Assembly (NCBI GenBank): GCA_948146395.1
Contig: OX411557.1
Span: forward strand, 29,521,236 to 29,585,235
Length of the DNA stretch: 64,000 bases
Direction: 5' to 3'
Source of the DNA: Fragum whitleyi
Lineage: Eukaryota; Mollusca; Bivalvia; Cardiida; Cardiidae
In this document: positions 20,749 to 31,846 of the stretch, piece after piece
Numbering within the stretch: position 1 is the stretch's first letter
How the letters are laid out: each line of letters begins with the position of its first letter
Made by a program: the position numbers and the translations under genes
Notes under the pieces: generated by a model
What the model saw: the letters and a program-made list of their open reading frames with translations, nothing else
The model's database searches: none
What the model was told of the DNA's origin: nothing

Positions 20749-23700
20749 CAGGGTTCCCACACGTCAGGGAAAAGTCAGGGAAAAATGGATTTTGGAGAAA
20801 GTCAGGGAAATGTCAGGGAATTTTGTTGAGTGTCAGGGAAATTTGCAAAATAAGACAAAAGTCAGGGAAATGTCAGGGAATTTTGAAAAGACTGTCAGGG
20901 AATTTTTCATTTCAAGAGTATTTAACACGAAGGCAGTTTGTCACCAAATTCTCAACTGAAAGAGCTAATGTCTCATTTTAGAGTATTTTATGTCCTTAAG
21001 CTCATTCATCTATCATTGTTTGTATGATAGTTCCAGTTTTGAGGTTCAATGAATCATGTTAAGAGTTAAGATTGTACTATATACAACAACTTGAGACTTT
21101 TATCCTCACTACAATGTGTAGGTAAGATGATTTGATAATTTAAATTCATTAAATTAAGCACTGGCACATCTTGATACATGATGGTATCATTGTAATCAAG
21201 CCTCAATTCTCTCTGCAAATCTGTCTGATGGTGTCAAAAATGTTCATGAAGTTTGTCACATTTCCATTAGTAGTTATGATACAAATATGAGGTTTGTAAG
21301 CCTTAGATTTGACAATCATAATTGGAATAGAAATATGAGGAAAGCTGAATTTATAATAATTTTTTTCTTGGACCTTGATTTGCTTAAATGATAATTACTT
21401 TCACTTTAACACTTAAACTGCATTTTGTGCAATGTAAGTATTATATACATGACATATACTCTTCAAAAAAAGTTCTTTGACATTTGATCTATATGCAGAC
21501 TTTCAACTTTGACAATAATATCTATATGGGTTTGTAAAATCAATCAATAAAGGTGAAGTCAATGTATCGTTAAACTGTTATAAAACACAATTACTTTTTA
21601 GCTCACCTGAGCATGAAGTGCTCAAGGTGAGCTTTTGTGGTCGAGTGATGTCCGTCGTCCGTCGTGTGTCGTCCGTCGTCAACTTTTGCCTTGTAGACAC
21701 TCTAGAGGCCACATTTTTTGCCCGATCAAGCTGAAATTTGGTCACAATGATTGTCTTGATGAAATCTCTGACAAGTTCAAAATTGGGTCAAGTGGGGTCA
21801 AAAATGAGGTCACGGGGTCAAATCTTAGAAAAACCTTGTAGACACTCTAGAAGCCATATTTTTAGCCCAATCAACCTAAAATTTGGTCAGAATGATTGCC
21901 TTGATAAAATCTCGGACAAGTTCGAAATTGGGTCAAATGGGGTCAAAAATGAGGTCACGGGGTCAAATCTTAGAAAAACCTTGTAGACACTCTAGAAGCC
22001 ACATTTTTTGCCCAATCAACCTTAAATTTGGTCAGAATGATCATCTTGATAAAATCTCGTACAAGTTTGATATTGGGTCAAATGGGGTCAAAAATGAGGT
22101 CACGAGGTCAAATCTTAGTAATACCTTGTAGACACTCTAGAAGCCATATTTTTTGCCTGATCAACCTGAAATTTGGTCAGAATGATCACCTTGATAAAAT
22201 CTCAGTCAAGTTCGAAATTAGATCAAGTGGGGTCAAAAATGAGGTCACGGGGTCAAATCTAAGAAATACCTTGTAGACACTCTAGAAGCCATATTTTTTG
22301 CCCAATCAACCCGAAATGTGGTCAGAATGATCATCTTGATGAAATCTCGGTCAAGTTCAAAATTGGGTCAAGAAGGGTAAAAAATGAGGTCTCCTGGGGT
22401 CAAAAATGAGGTCACAGGATCAAATCTTAGAAAAACCTTGTAGACACTCTAGAAGCCTTTTTTTTAGCCCAGTCAACCTAAAATTTGGTCAGAATGATTG
22501 TCTTGATGAAATCTCAGTCAAGTTCGAAATTGGGTCAAGTGGGGTAAAAAATGAGGTCACGGGGTCAAATCTTAGAAAAACCTTGTAGACACTCTAGAAG
22601 CCACATTTTTTGCCTAATCAACCTGAAATTTGGACAGAATGATTATCTTGATGAAAGCTCGGACAAGTTTGAAGTTGGGTCAAGTGGGGTCAAAAATGAG
22701 GTCACGGGGTCAAATTTTTGAAAAACCTTGTAGACACTCTAGAAGCCATATTTTTTGCCTGATCAACCTGAAAATTGGTCAGAATGATTGTCTTGATGAA
22801 TTATAGGACAAGTTTGAAATTGGGTTAAGTGGGGTAAAAAAAAATTCACAGGGTCAAATATTAGAAAAACCTTGTAAGCAGTTTAGATGCATATTTTTTG
22901 CCCAATCGACCTGAAATTTGGTAAGAATTCTTCATTCTTTCTAAATCTACTATAAACAATTTTTGACAGTTCATTCAGGTGAGCGATTTAGGGCCACTAT
23001 GGCCCTCTTGTTTGACCAAAGACTTGTAACAGAAACGTTGATCAAGGACGTTATGTCGCTCATGTCCTATGGTAGCAAACTCGACCTCTCGTATCTGGTT
23101 CCACACTTTCTGAGAGGAAATCTTACTTTGACTGGAGACCTGAGTTGCCGTTTAAATGAGAGTAAGAGTAAAATATCCCAAATATCGTTACCGTATTCAA
23201 CGTCCTGGACGAACGTTGTTATCCAGGGTCAGACTGATCTGACTCTATACATAACGCTATGAGTCACGTTATAGCGGTGCCAGAAGTGTTAGATAGTCTG
23301 TCTGTAAACAACAAATTAATTTGTAATAGCTTGTCTTAAAGAGCCTGCATTGTAGCGACCAATAACTTTATGACCGTTGTTCCTCCGTTTGCTTGACATG
23401 TTTGCATTATAGTCATGAGCCTAGACGTTCAATTTCAAAAGCAATCAAATTGTGGCATTCCATCCACAACATAATGGAGAGCTATCAGGACTGTCCAGTG
23501 AATTTGAAATTGCACTTGCTGAAAGAGAAAGTCGCTTTTAGCGTAACTTGACGTTGATGTCACTATCTAGAAACGATATCGAGTAATCATCACAATACAT
23601 TTGATATTCTTGAATTACGATTACTATTCACCATTCAATCAAAATTTAGCAAAGTTTTTACATGAATTCAGAAAAATTGCATGTTTAATCAGTGTCAAAG

Positions 23701-23806
23701 AACTTTTTTTGAAGTGTATATTTTGTCAGGGAAAATCGCTTTCTTGTCAGGGAAATGTCAGGGAAAAGTCAGGGAATTCTGGAACTGCTGGAGTGTGGGA
23801 ACCCTG
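20749..23806. mobile_element. CAGGGTTCCC-ended non-autonomous DNA transposon, level 3
   Basis: Perfect 14-bp ends CAGGGTTCCCACAC and GTGTGGGAACCCTG. AAATA on both sides (20744-20748, 23807-23811) is a 5-bp target duplication within a family A unit. Both termini carry many GTCAGGGAAA words, probable transposase-binding repeats (about 20767-20905 and 23727-23775). No transposase is seen. Segment 23012-23262 has an open frame (VPHFLRGNLTLTGDLSCRLN is one piece) that I do not recognise. A second family A element sits inside at 21600-23011. Confidence 0.88.
21600..23011 (+). mobile_element. HINE-like element, family A, level 4 (innermost)
   Basis: Complete: AGCTCACCTGAGCATGAAGT hairpin start, GTCCGTCGTCCGTCG, about eight 145-bp units, then TTCAGGTGAGCG, GGGCCACTATGGCCC and CTCTTGT. 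Its units belong to the AATGAGGTCAC subfamily, as do those of its level-2 host, so the same family inserted twice at different times. Confidence 0.87.
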
Positions 23807-25303
23807 AAATATTAGAAAAATCTTGTAGACACTCTTTAAGCTGTATTTTTTGCACAATCAACCTGAAAATTGGTCAGAATGGTTGTCTTGATGAAATCTC
23901 GGGCAAGTTTGAAATTGGGTCAAGTGGGGTCAAAAATGAGGTCAGGGGTCAAATATTAGAAAAATCTTGTAAACAATCTAAAAGCAGTATTGTTTGCCTT
24001 ATCAACCTGAAAATTGGTCAGAATGTTTGTCTTGATGAAATCTTGGACAAGTTCAAAATTGGGTCGAGTGGGATCAAAAATGTGGTCACGGGGTCAAATA
24101 TTAAAAAAACCTTGTAGACACTCTTGTAGCCATATTTTTTGCGCAATCAACCTGAAAATTGGTCAGAATGAATGTCTTGATGAAATCTCGGACAAGTTTG
24201 AAATTTGGTCAAATGGGTGTCAAAAATGAGGTCAGGGGGTCAAATATTAAAAAAACCTTCTTGACACTCTAGAAGCCATATTTTTTGCTCAATCAACCTG
24301 AAAATTGGTCAGAATGGTTGTCTTGATGAAATCTCGGACAAGTTTGAAATTGGGTCTAGTGGGGTCAAAAATGAGGTCATGGGGTCAAATATTAAAAAAA
24401 TCTTGTAGACACTCTAAAAGCCATATTGTTTGCCTTATCAACCTGAAAATTGGTCAGAATGGTTGTCTTGATGAAATCTCGGTCAATTTCAAAATTGGGT
24501 CAAGTGGGGTCAAAAATGAGGTCACAGGGTCAAATCTTTGAAAAACCTAGTAGACACTCTAGAAGTCATATTTTTTGCCCGATCAACCTGAAATTTGGTC
24601 AGAATGATTGTCTTGATGAAATCTTGCTCGAATTCAAAATTGGGTCAAGTGGGATAAAAAATGAGGTCACGGAGTCAAATATTGGAAAAACCTTGTAGAC
24701 AATCCAGAAGCCATATTTTGTGCCCAATCAACCTGAAATTTGGTCCGAAAGATTTTCTTGATGAAATCTTGGACAAGTTTGAAATTGGGTCAAGTGGGGT
24801 CAAAAATGAGGTCACAGGCTCAAATATTAGAAAAACCTTTTAGACACTCTAGAAGCCATATTTTTTGCCTGATCAACCTGAAATTTGGTCAGAATGATCA
24901 TCTTGATGAAATCTAGGTGAAGTTTGAAATTGGGTCAAGTTGGGTCAAAAATGAGGTCACAGGCTCAAATATTAGAAAAACCTTGTAAGCAGTGTAGAGG
25001 CATCATTTTTGCCCAATCGACCTGAAATTTGGTAAGAATTCTTCATCCTTTCTGAATCTACTTTAAACTATTTTTGACAGTTCATTCAGGTGAGCGAGTT
25101 AGGGCCACTATGGCCCTCTTGTATTCTTCAAAGGATGATACTGGGAGTGCAGTATCAATTTCTAAGAAAACGTTTGTAGCAATTATCATTTGTTGATTTG
25201 CTCTTCCAAATAAAAACGATTATCTATTTTGATTTGAAACCGATTGCCCAACACTAATTGTATATCCATAAATCAGATTTAAACTGTTATTTCTTGTTTA
25301 TAG

Positions 25304-25587
25304 GATGATGGAGATGTTTATGTATTGAGTAAAGTGTCAGACTTGGTACATGCACTCTATGGAACTTATAAAGCAGATTTTACACCTTATTTCTGAACTT
25401 ATAAAACAGAATTTAAACCTTATTTCTGAATTTATAAAGTAGATTTTACATCTCAATTGTTAATTTATTAACTCTTATTTCTTCTAGGATGATGGAGATG
25501 TATTGAGTAAAGTGTCAGATTTGGTACATGCACTCTATGGAACTTATAATGTGGACTTTACACCATATTTATGTACTTGTAAAGTAG
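25304..25587 (+). pseudogene. Two tandem incomplete copies of importin-5 exon I
   Basis: Copy 1 (25304-25396) and copy 2 (25488 to about 25572) repeat the acceptor (TTTATAG| and TTCTAG|) and the 5' two-thirds of exon I. Copy 1 reads DDGDVYVLSKVSDLVHALYG and then meets TGA after TPYF. Copy 2 lacks six bases (the VY codons) and loses the frame signature after TPYL. Neither reaches a donor. Intron phrases of the form AAAGCAGATTTTA...TTATTTCTTG lie between the copies, so exon start and upstream intron were duplicated together. Confidence 0.85.
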
Positions 25588-25647
25588 ATTTTACATCTCA
25601 ATTGTAAATCTTTAAAGCAGATTTTAACTGTTATTTCTTGATTCTAG

Positions 25648-25770
25648 GATGATGAAGACGTCTATGTATTGAGTAAAGTGTCAGATTTGGTACATGCACT
25701 GTATGGAATTTATAAAGCAGACTTTACACCTTATTTCGAAACCTTAATTCCACATTTTGTGAAATTAATT
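25648..25770 (+). CDS. IPO5: Importin-5, exon I
   Basis: Residues 299-339, 41 whole codons: DDEDVYVLSKVSDLVHALYG through PYFETLIPHFVKLI. Human reads [20 protein letters not shown]...PWFEQLLPLIVNLI. Of three tandem copies this third one alone is complete and has a donor (ATT|GTAAGT), so it is taken as the working exon. Acceptor GATTCTAG. Confidence 0.92.
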
Positions 25771-26209
25771 GTAAGTATATCTGAGGTTTATTGACTTAAG
25801 CTTGAATAGTGAATTATCTTTTCTTATGCTCTAACGCTCTTTTTCTATAGTCCATGAACTTGGACTCCCTGTTAATTCATACTTGTAAAATATTATGAAA
25901 AAAGCAAAAGGCAATTTTGATGACACATAAGATGGTTTTATTTACCAATGGTTCGGCAAGAAACGGTTTGATGGCTTAGTATGAAAAAGTTATGACTGCC
26001 TATAATCATATAGGCAGTTATAACTGTTTTGCACTGAGCCATCGAGTTGTAAACTGCTTTAAAAAATATATACTCTTACAACTGGTTCTCACAGAGCCCT
26101 CTATTTATAGCAGGGCTAAAAAACACATCTTGCATTAGGGCTTGACTAAAATTGTCCTGAAATAACCATTCTAGTTATGCAATGTTTGAAGTATTTTGTC
26201 TATTTTCAG

Positions 26210-26284
26210 ACTCCTGGCAGACCTTGGTCAGATATACAGTGGGGATTGTGTATATGGGATGATTTATTAGAACATTTAGGGGCT
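26210..26284 (+). CDS. IPO5: Importin-5, exon J
   Basis: Residues 340-364, 25 whole codons: TPGRPWSDIQWGLCIWDDLL then EHLGA. Human reads [26 protein letters not shown]. The RPW-D-QWGLCI core is a family signature. Acceptor CTATTTTCAG, donor GCT|GTAAGT. Confidence 0.95.
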
Positions 26285-26879
26285 GTAAGTTTCTACTTCA
26301 CTTTGGCGAAATAGCTTGTATATTGCAACTGTGCATTGTAACGCAAACTCCATTAAGATGCAGGGTCTGCTTGGCTCAGCATCGTAGAAAAAAATCCATT
26401 TCTTCCACTGTTTCCTTACTCAGACCCACCTACAGTGTTAAAATGGATTTGCAGTGTGTCTGTCAAGCCCACAAAGGAATATTTTTTCTTGGCCCAACAT
26501 TATGTATTAACTTTTTATGTCTGTGCATTTATTTGAATTCCAAGCTTCAGAAATGTCTCCGCATAGTTTTGTCCTGGAGCAGGTGTTGGGTTTGTTACTA
26601 CCAGGATATTCAATGAATCGTTCATAACGTCCATACATTTATTTTATTGAAACATCAGAAACAAAGCCTCAATCTTAAGTTGAAATTAGAGAAAATTCTA
26701 AGTTGAGCATGAGAAAAGTTTATAAACTTCAGGCCCTGATATTTGACAAGTAGATATCTAATATTAGGTAGTCTGCATAACATGTAACCCGGTTTGTAAA
26801 ATGATGTCATTATAGATCAATTAAATTATTTTGTGCAAGATAGATAATCCTTCATTTTGTGAACAACAAAGCTATGTTT

Positions 26880-27161
26880 ATGCCCCCATATCGAGAGATC
26901 GGGGGCATATTGTTTTACTCATGTCCGTCTGTCTGTCCGTCCGTCTGTCCGAAAACTTAACCTTGCCAATATCTTCAAGCCTATTCAAGATACAAAGCTA
27001 ATATTTGGCATGATGATAGATCTCAATGATCCGCAGCCACTGGTACCAAAGTCAAGGTCATGTGACAAGGTCAAACTTTGTCCTTGTCAAAGTTTGACCT
27101 TGTCAAACTTTGGAAAAAAATGCCGTTACAGGGGCATTCATGTTTCACAAACAAATCTTGT
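26880..27161 (+). mobile_element. HINE-like element, family E copy 1
   Basis: ATGCCCCCATATCGAGAGAT...GGGGGCAT hairpin start, then GTCCGTCTGTCTGTCCGTCC. The end is CAGGGGCATTCATG...AAATCTTGT. The 5' ATGCCCC is inverted as GGGGCAT near the end. The body includes GGCATGATGATAGATCTCAA and CAAGGTCATGTGACAAGGTC. Confidence 0.75.
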
Positions 27162-27238
27162 TTCAATTTTGAAAACATAGCTTTTGTTGTTTACTTGTTG
27201 AAGAAAAAAGAAAAAATTATCCTGTATTTATGTTTCAG

Positions 27239-27383
27239 GAATCAGTGAAATACCAGGAATTATTTTTACAACCATTAATCAATTATATCTGTGATAAACA
27301 ACCAGAAGTGCGACAAGCGTCCGTATATGGTATCGGGGTCATGGCAATGTTTTGTGGTGATGCATATATTTCAGTCTTTCCTC
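27239..27383 (+). CDS. IPO5: Importin-5, exon K
   Basis: Residues 365-412 plus one base: ESVKYQELFLQPLINYICDK, then QPEVRQASVYGIGVMAMF and CGDAYISVFP. Human reads [39 protein letters not shown]. Acceptor TGTTTCAG, donor CCTC|GTAAGT. Pieces of this exon recur at 27419-27450, 27702-27745 and about 28060-28110. Confidence 0.95.
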
Positions 27384-27418
27384 GTAAGTTGATCAATATT
27401 TTTATCAATGATAAATAA

Positions 27419-27750
27419 TCACATGTGCAACAAGCGTCTGTATATGGGGAAATAGCAAAGGGCCAACTTATTTCAGGTCCGGGCCGGGCCAGTTGTTGTT
27501 TTTCAGCGGGAAACCAGCCCTGCGTTCAGACTGAAAAAATAGTGCTAATAGTTTTCAAATTATATTCCACTTTGGACATAAGTGCCATGCAAAGCAGGGT
27601 ATAATTTGAACCTTTTTGTCATCATGAACACAGGCTTTGTTTCCTGCTGAAAAAAACCTCAACAACAACCGGACCTGTTTAGGCCAGCAAAAAAGTTTGC
27701 CCATTGTTTTGTGGTAATGCATTTATTTCAGTCTTTCAGTTGATAAATTC
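27419..27750 (+). pseudogene. Scattered fragments of importin-5 exon K split by a repeat
   Basis: CAACAAGCGTCTGTATATGG (27428-27449) repeats the exon K codons for RQASVYG. After an inserted repeat (about 27455-27700, with phrases such as CAGCCCTGCGTTCA and its inverse) the next codons resume at 27702: CCATTGTTTTGTGGTAATGC, then TTTCAGTCTTTC. So one partial exon copy was later split by an insertion. A still weaker third copy is near 28060-28110. Confidence 0.7.
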
Positions 27751-28197
27751 ATTTATACCATATATGTTACTTAGTACTAAGGGGAATGACCGTTCCTGGA
27801 CATCCAACAATACTGACCGCCATCAAATATCATTAAGTTATTTGTCTGAAATTTATCCAGTCACAGATATGATAAAGTCTTATCAGTGATACCACATTAT
27901 TAAAGTAACAATGTTTAAATGTTTCGATTGATCAAAATTTTTGGTCAACAGCTGTAATCTACTGGCATAGTGGTAATGTTTTTTTGCGCTTCATATTTGA
28001 TAATCTCTCCATTTAATTTGATGAATTCATTTATAACTGATAAGCAAGGTGTTGTATTTGGTTAAGGCAGTGTTTTATGTGATATACATTTCGGTCTTTT
28101 CTCATAGATTTAATTGATTTATCAATGTCAAATTGCCATAGTGAAGTAAGATATGTGCCAGGTTAAGCATCACCATGGTTGACTAATTATTTTCCAG

Positions 28198-28426
28198 AGG
28201 TAATGCCAATCTTGATATCAGTCATACAAGAGCCAGAATCTAGAAGCGTGGAGAACATAAATCCAACAGAAAACGCCATCGCTGCGGTAACCAAGATCTG
28301 TAAATACCATGGAGACAAGATTAATTTAAATGAAGTTTTACCCGTCTGGTTGTCATGGTTACCTGTAACAGAAGATGAAGATGAGGCTGTACATATATAT
28401 AACTATCTCTGTGATCTTATTGAAAG
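28198..28426 (+). CDS. IPO5: Importin-5, exon L
   Basis: Completes codon 413 (Gln), gives residues 414-488 and the first two bases of 489. VMPILISVIQEPESRSVENI ... NPTENAIAAVTKICKY ... EVLPVWLSWLPVTEDEDEAV ... YNYLCDLIE. Human has NATENCISAVGKIMKF...[31 protein letters not shown]. Acceptor TTTTCCAG, donor GAAAG|GTAAAA. The exon is followed almost at once by a MITE (28434-28690). Confidence 0.95.
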
Positions 28427-28433
28427 GTAAAAG

Positions 28434-28690
28434 ACCAAGGGCCTGAAGTTATTATAAAAATTCTTATTCTCAACTCAAAATGTTCTCAAATTTCTACTTG
28501 AGATTGAAGCGGTAATTCTATTGTAATGCATAAATAACTGTATGAACTTAAAAGATAATATTTATAAGTAGTTATTAATAACAACTTAATGATATAATCT
28601 TTTATGCTCATACATTTATTGGAATTCTGATTTGAGAAAATTATCAGTTGAGCACAAACAAAGGTTTTGTAGCATTGCACCCTGATCATA
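28434..28690. repeat. CAGGGCCCAAGG-type MITE just after exon L
   Basis: Starts with AAGGGCCTGAAGTTATTATA and contains the central palindrome AGTAGTTATTAATAACAACTTA. Same family as 56000-56246, where the ends are better kept; a right-end fragment is also at about 26665-26745. Confidence 0.65.
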
Positions 28691-28702
28691 GTTCTGATTT
28701 TT

Positions 28703-29268
28703 ATGCCCCTCGTATCGGGGGCATATTATTTAACTGTTGTCCGTCTGTCTGTCTGCAAAAGTTAACCAAAAATATTAACATTGCCAATATCGTTAAGCCT
28801 ATTCAAGGTACAAGGCTCATGTTTGGCATGATGATAGATCTCAATGATCCCCATCTGCTGATACCAACGTCAAGGTCATGTGACAAGGTCAAGGTCATCT
28901 GTCAAGGTCAATGACTCTAAAACTTAACAACCAAAAACCTTAGCATTGCCATTATCTTCAAGCCTATTCAAGACTCAAGGCTCATATTTGGCATGATGAT
29001 AGGTCTTAATGATCAGCATCTGCTGGTTTTAAAGTCAAGGTCATTTGACAAGGTCAAGGTCATCTGTCAAGGCCAAACTTCTTAAAAAAATTACCAAAAC
29101 ACTTTCATTGTTAAGTTTATTCAAGCATATTATAGATAACCTATATCATAATTGGCATGATGAAAGATCTCAGTGATGTACATCTGTAGATATAAAGGTC
29201 AAGTTCATGCTCAAAGGTCAAGGTCAACATTTTGGGGGAAAAAATGCTGTTACACAAACACATCTTGT
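28703..29268 (+). mobile_element. HINE-like element, family E copy 2
   Basis: ATGCCCCTCGTATCGGGGGC hairpin start, GTCCGTCTGTCTGTC, then three diverged units built on TTGGCATGATGATAGATCTC and CAAGGTCAAGGTCATCTGTC, spaced about 165-170 bp. It ends CACATCTTGT. The units confirm that this family too has an internal tandem core. Confidence 0.75.
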
Positions 29269-29385
29269 TCCAATAGTTCTTCAATAAACCATCTTTTTGT
29301 AGGTACACTTTTGAATTGCAACCAAGTGAATATCCAGTCAAGAAGAGACAATAAGCGAACAAATGGGGACTATATAAAAAAGAGT

Positions 29386-31639
29386 ATAGTCCGTTTGACT
29401 TCTATATGGACCAACCTTTTCATCAATTACATAAAATTGCGTTTGAAAGAAGGATTTGTATGTATTTAAATCTTAATTTCAGCTTTATACCATTCCAAAA
29501 AATATTTTTTGAAAATAAAATAATTTCAAAATAATGATTTTGTCTATCTAGTTAATGTTAATATTTACGCATTTTCCGCTCTTAAACACGAGGGGTGGTG
29601 GAGGCTGTTTAATAGTAAGGAATTGTAAACATATATAGTAAAAACACGTGGTTTTATACTTAACATTTGACAGATGAAATGTCCATTATTCCTTATTTGG
29701 ACATGCTTATTAGCATATCGAGGGCCATGTCATCTTAAACTTAAATAGCACGTGATTTTTACCGTTATTACTCGCCTTCTCATCAAGTTTTCCTCGTGAA
29801 ATTCCCATCTACTTCGTTTAATAAAGCTTTTTAGCTGGCCCGGGACGAAAGTCTCGGAAGAGCTATTGTCATACCCTCGGATGTCAGCGTCGGTGTCGGC
29901 GTCCGCATTAGGTTAAAGTTTTTTATTTCTATCAATATTTATCCTAGAGGCTTTATTTTTTTACAGAAACACTCATTAGGGCATAGGCTTTCATTTGAGA
30001 CCAACATCCATGTTGAAATGACCTTTAGACTGTGACCTTGACCCTTTCAAAAAAAACTTTAACCAAAAACTTTAACCAAAAAAACTTTAACCTTGCTTAT
30101 ATTTTCTGTAAGCTTTAAACTAGAGACATCATTACTTCATATGCACACTCATTAGGTGATAGGCTTTCACCATAGACAAAGGTCCTTGTCAATTTGACCT
30201 TGACCCTTTGTGGACTTAGAAAAACTTAAACCAAAAAACTTTAACCAAAAACTTTAACCTTGCATATATTTTTATAATGCTCTAACCTAGGGACATCATA
30301 GCTTCATATATATACTCACCAGGTGATAGGCTTTCACCAGGGACCAAGGTCCTTCACAATTTGACCTTGACCTTTACCATTTGTGGACTTAGAAAAACTT
30401 TATAACTGTAAACTTTAACCAAAACTTTAACCTTGCTTATATTTTCTGAATGCTTTAACCTAGGGACATCATTACTTCATATACATACTCATTAGGTGAT
30501 AGGCTTTTGTGAGAGATCAAGGTCCTTGATAATTTGACCTTGACCTTTTATGAACTTAGAAATACTTTAACCGAAATTCTTTTACCAAAAACTTTAACCT
30601 TGCTTATATTTTCTGAATGCTTTAACCTAGGGACATCATTACTTCATATACATAGTCACCAGATGAAAGGCTTTCACTAAAACCAAGGGCCTTGACAATT
30701 TATCCTTGACCTTGACCTTTTATGGACTTGGAAAAACTTAAACTGAAAAACTTTAACCAAAAATTTAACCTTGCTTATATTTTTTAAATGCTTTAACCTA
30801 GGGACATTATTACTTCAAATACTTACTCACTAGGTGATAGGCTTCTACAGAGACCAAGGTCCTTCACAATTTGACCTTGATCTTGACCTTTTGTGGACTT
30901 AGAAAGATTTTAAAGAAAAACTTCATGTTTGATACAAAGAAATTCCATTGGTAACCTCATCTGCTTGTAGGCTTTCACTTTACCCTAACTTATACATGCA
31001 ATTAAAACAAAAAAGTTTTTATATTTCTTAATTACTACTCAAACAGATATATATTAGATCATGGACTTTAACATTGAAAGAAACCACTTTTAACTTCGGT
31101 CTTCGGTCAAGCGCTGTTTGTGACAAGCAGCTGTTTGGGCGAGCTATGTTGTCCGCGGACAACTCTTGTTGATTGGTCTTAACATGTAAATATAGGGTTC
31201 ATTTCAGAATAAATAAAAACAATATTCAATTATCTTGTCAAACGATTTCTGAAGAAAGAGAGAATATATTCAGATTTGATATCCAACGGTAGCAAAAATC
31301 TTCGACAAACTTAATTATATTGAAATACTCGGTTTAATACTAAAACAATTCACTTAAAATCTTACACTTTTGACTCGGCCCCTATGCAAATAAGTACTAT
31401 TTTTGGTTATACAATTCGCTGTTCCGTTTCATACAGTCACAAGTAGGTATGAAAGGCTGGAAGTTAACATGTAGACGGACGGACAAAATCATTATTTTAC
31501 ATTCAAAAATTCTGAAAAACAAAATTCGTCATGGTATTAGCTGGAAAATATGATATGTCAAGAAAAATATGCGTTTCATCAATTAATTTCTGAGATTTTC
31601 AGCGAAATGATGGTCCATATAGAAGTCAAACAGACTATA
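29386..31639. mobile_element. TIR DNA transposon remnant with a HINE-like insert
   Basis: The first 29 bp (29386-29414, starting TATAGTCCGTTTGACTTC) match the inverse of the last 29 bp (31611-31639) at 28 positions. About 917 bp of its own sequence remains once the family B insert (29833-31169) is removed. TA at the edges fits a Tc1/mariner-type target, but no transposase is visible. It lies in the intron between exons L and M. Confidence 0.82.
29833..31169 (+). mobile_element. HINE-like element, family B, ~155-160-bp tandem units
   Basis: Starts AGCTGGCCCGGGACGAAAGT with a CGAAAGTCTCGG-type hairpin and GTCGGTGTCGGCGTCCG. About six units follow, each with TTTAACCTTGCTTATATTTT, CTAGGGACATCATTACTTCA and AGGTGATAGGCTTTCAC. 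It ends GGGCGAGCT, a GTTGTCCGCGGACAAC hairpin and TCTTGT. The start AGCTGGCCC and the end GGGCGAGCT are inverse with one mismatch. Confidence 0.82.
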
Positions 31640-31846
31640 AATAATAACGTCACATTTGGCGTTCTTGTTCCCATGCCTATGTGTAGGGTCTATGTTTTAG
31701 ATTAGTCTTCTACAGTTGCTATAAAACTTACACATTCGAAAATTTCCACATTTATAACACAGATGTCTCAGACTCGCAAAACCTGTGTCCCTTAAAACCC
31801 TGTTAAAAGCAACATATACCAAGTTATTTCTGAATTTCTATTTCAG

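Larger units (their letters stand above)
20393..25122 (+). mobile_element. HINE-like element, family A, level 2 of the nest
   Basis: AGCTCACCTGAGCACGAAGT at the left; TTCAGGTGAGCG, GGGCCACTATGGCCC and CTCTTGT at the right. Its 145-bp units (GGTTGTCTTGATGAAATCTC, GGGTCAAAAATGAGGTCAC) run from 20500 to 20748 and resume at 23807. The gap is a hAT-like insertion. Units here are a different subfamily (AATGAGGTCAC) from those at 14503-19818 (AACTAGGTCA). Confidence 0.87.
20151..25256. mobile_element. Outer MITE of a four-level nest
   Basis: Left end TAGTGATGGGCAGATTAATC (20151) and right end GATTGCCCAACACTA (25242-25256) are inverse. Flanks ATTGTAAA and ATTGTATA differ at one base of eight, fitting an 8-bp hAT target duplication. 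The copy is interrupted at 20393-25122 by a family A element. Comparing with the uninterrupted copy at 7760-8199 gives the pre-insertion sequence. Confidence 0.82.

Noticed and set aside
14634..24843. Series of similar 60-82-residue frames, each beginning MVRMIILMKSWT or the like
   Set aside because: They are the same 145-bp tandem unit read repeatedly; 145 is not a multiple of three, so frames break at each unit and no protein is implied.
14503..25122. Regular repeats suggesting a CRISPR array
   Set aside because: Units are contiguous 145-bp copies without spacers, in an intron-bearing animal genome.
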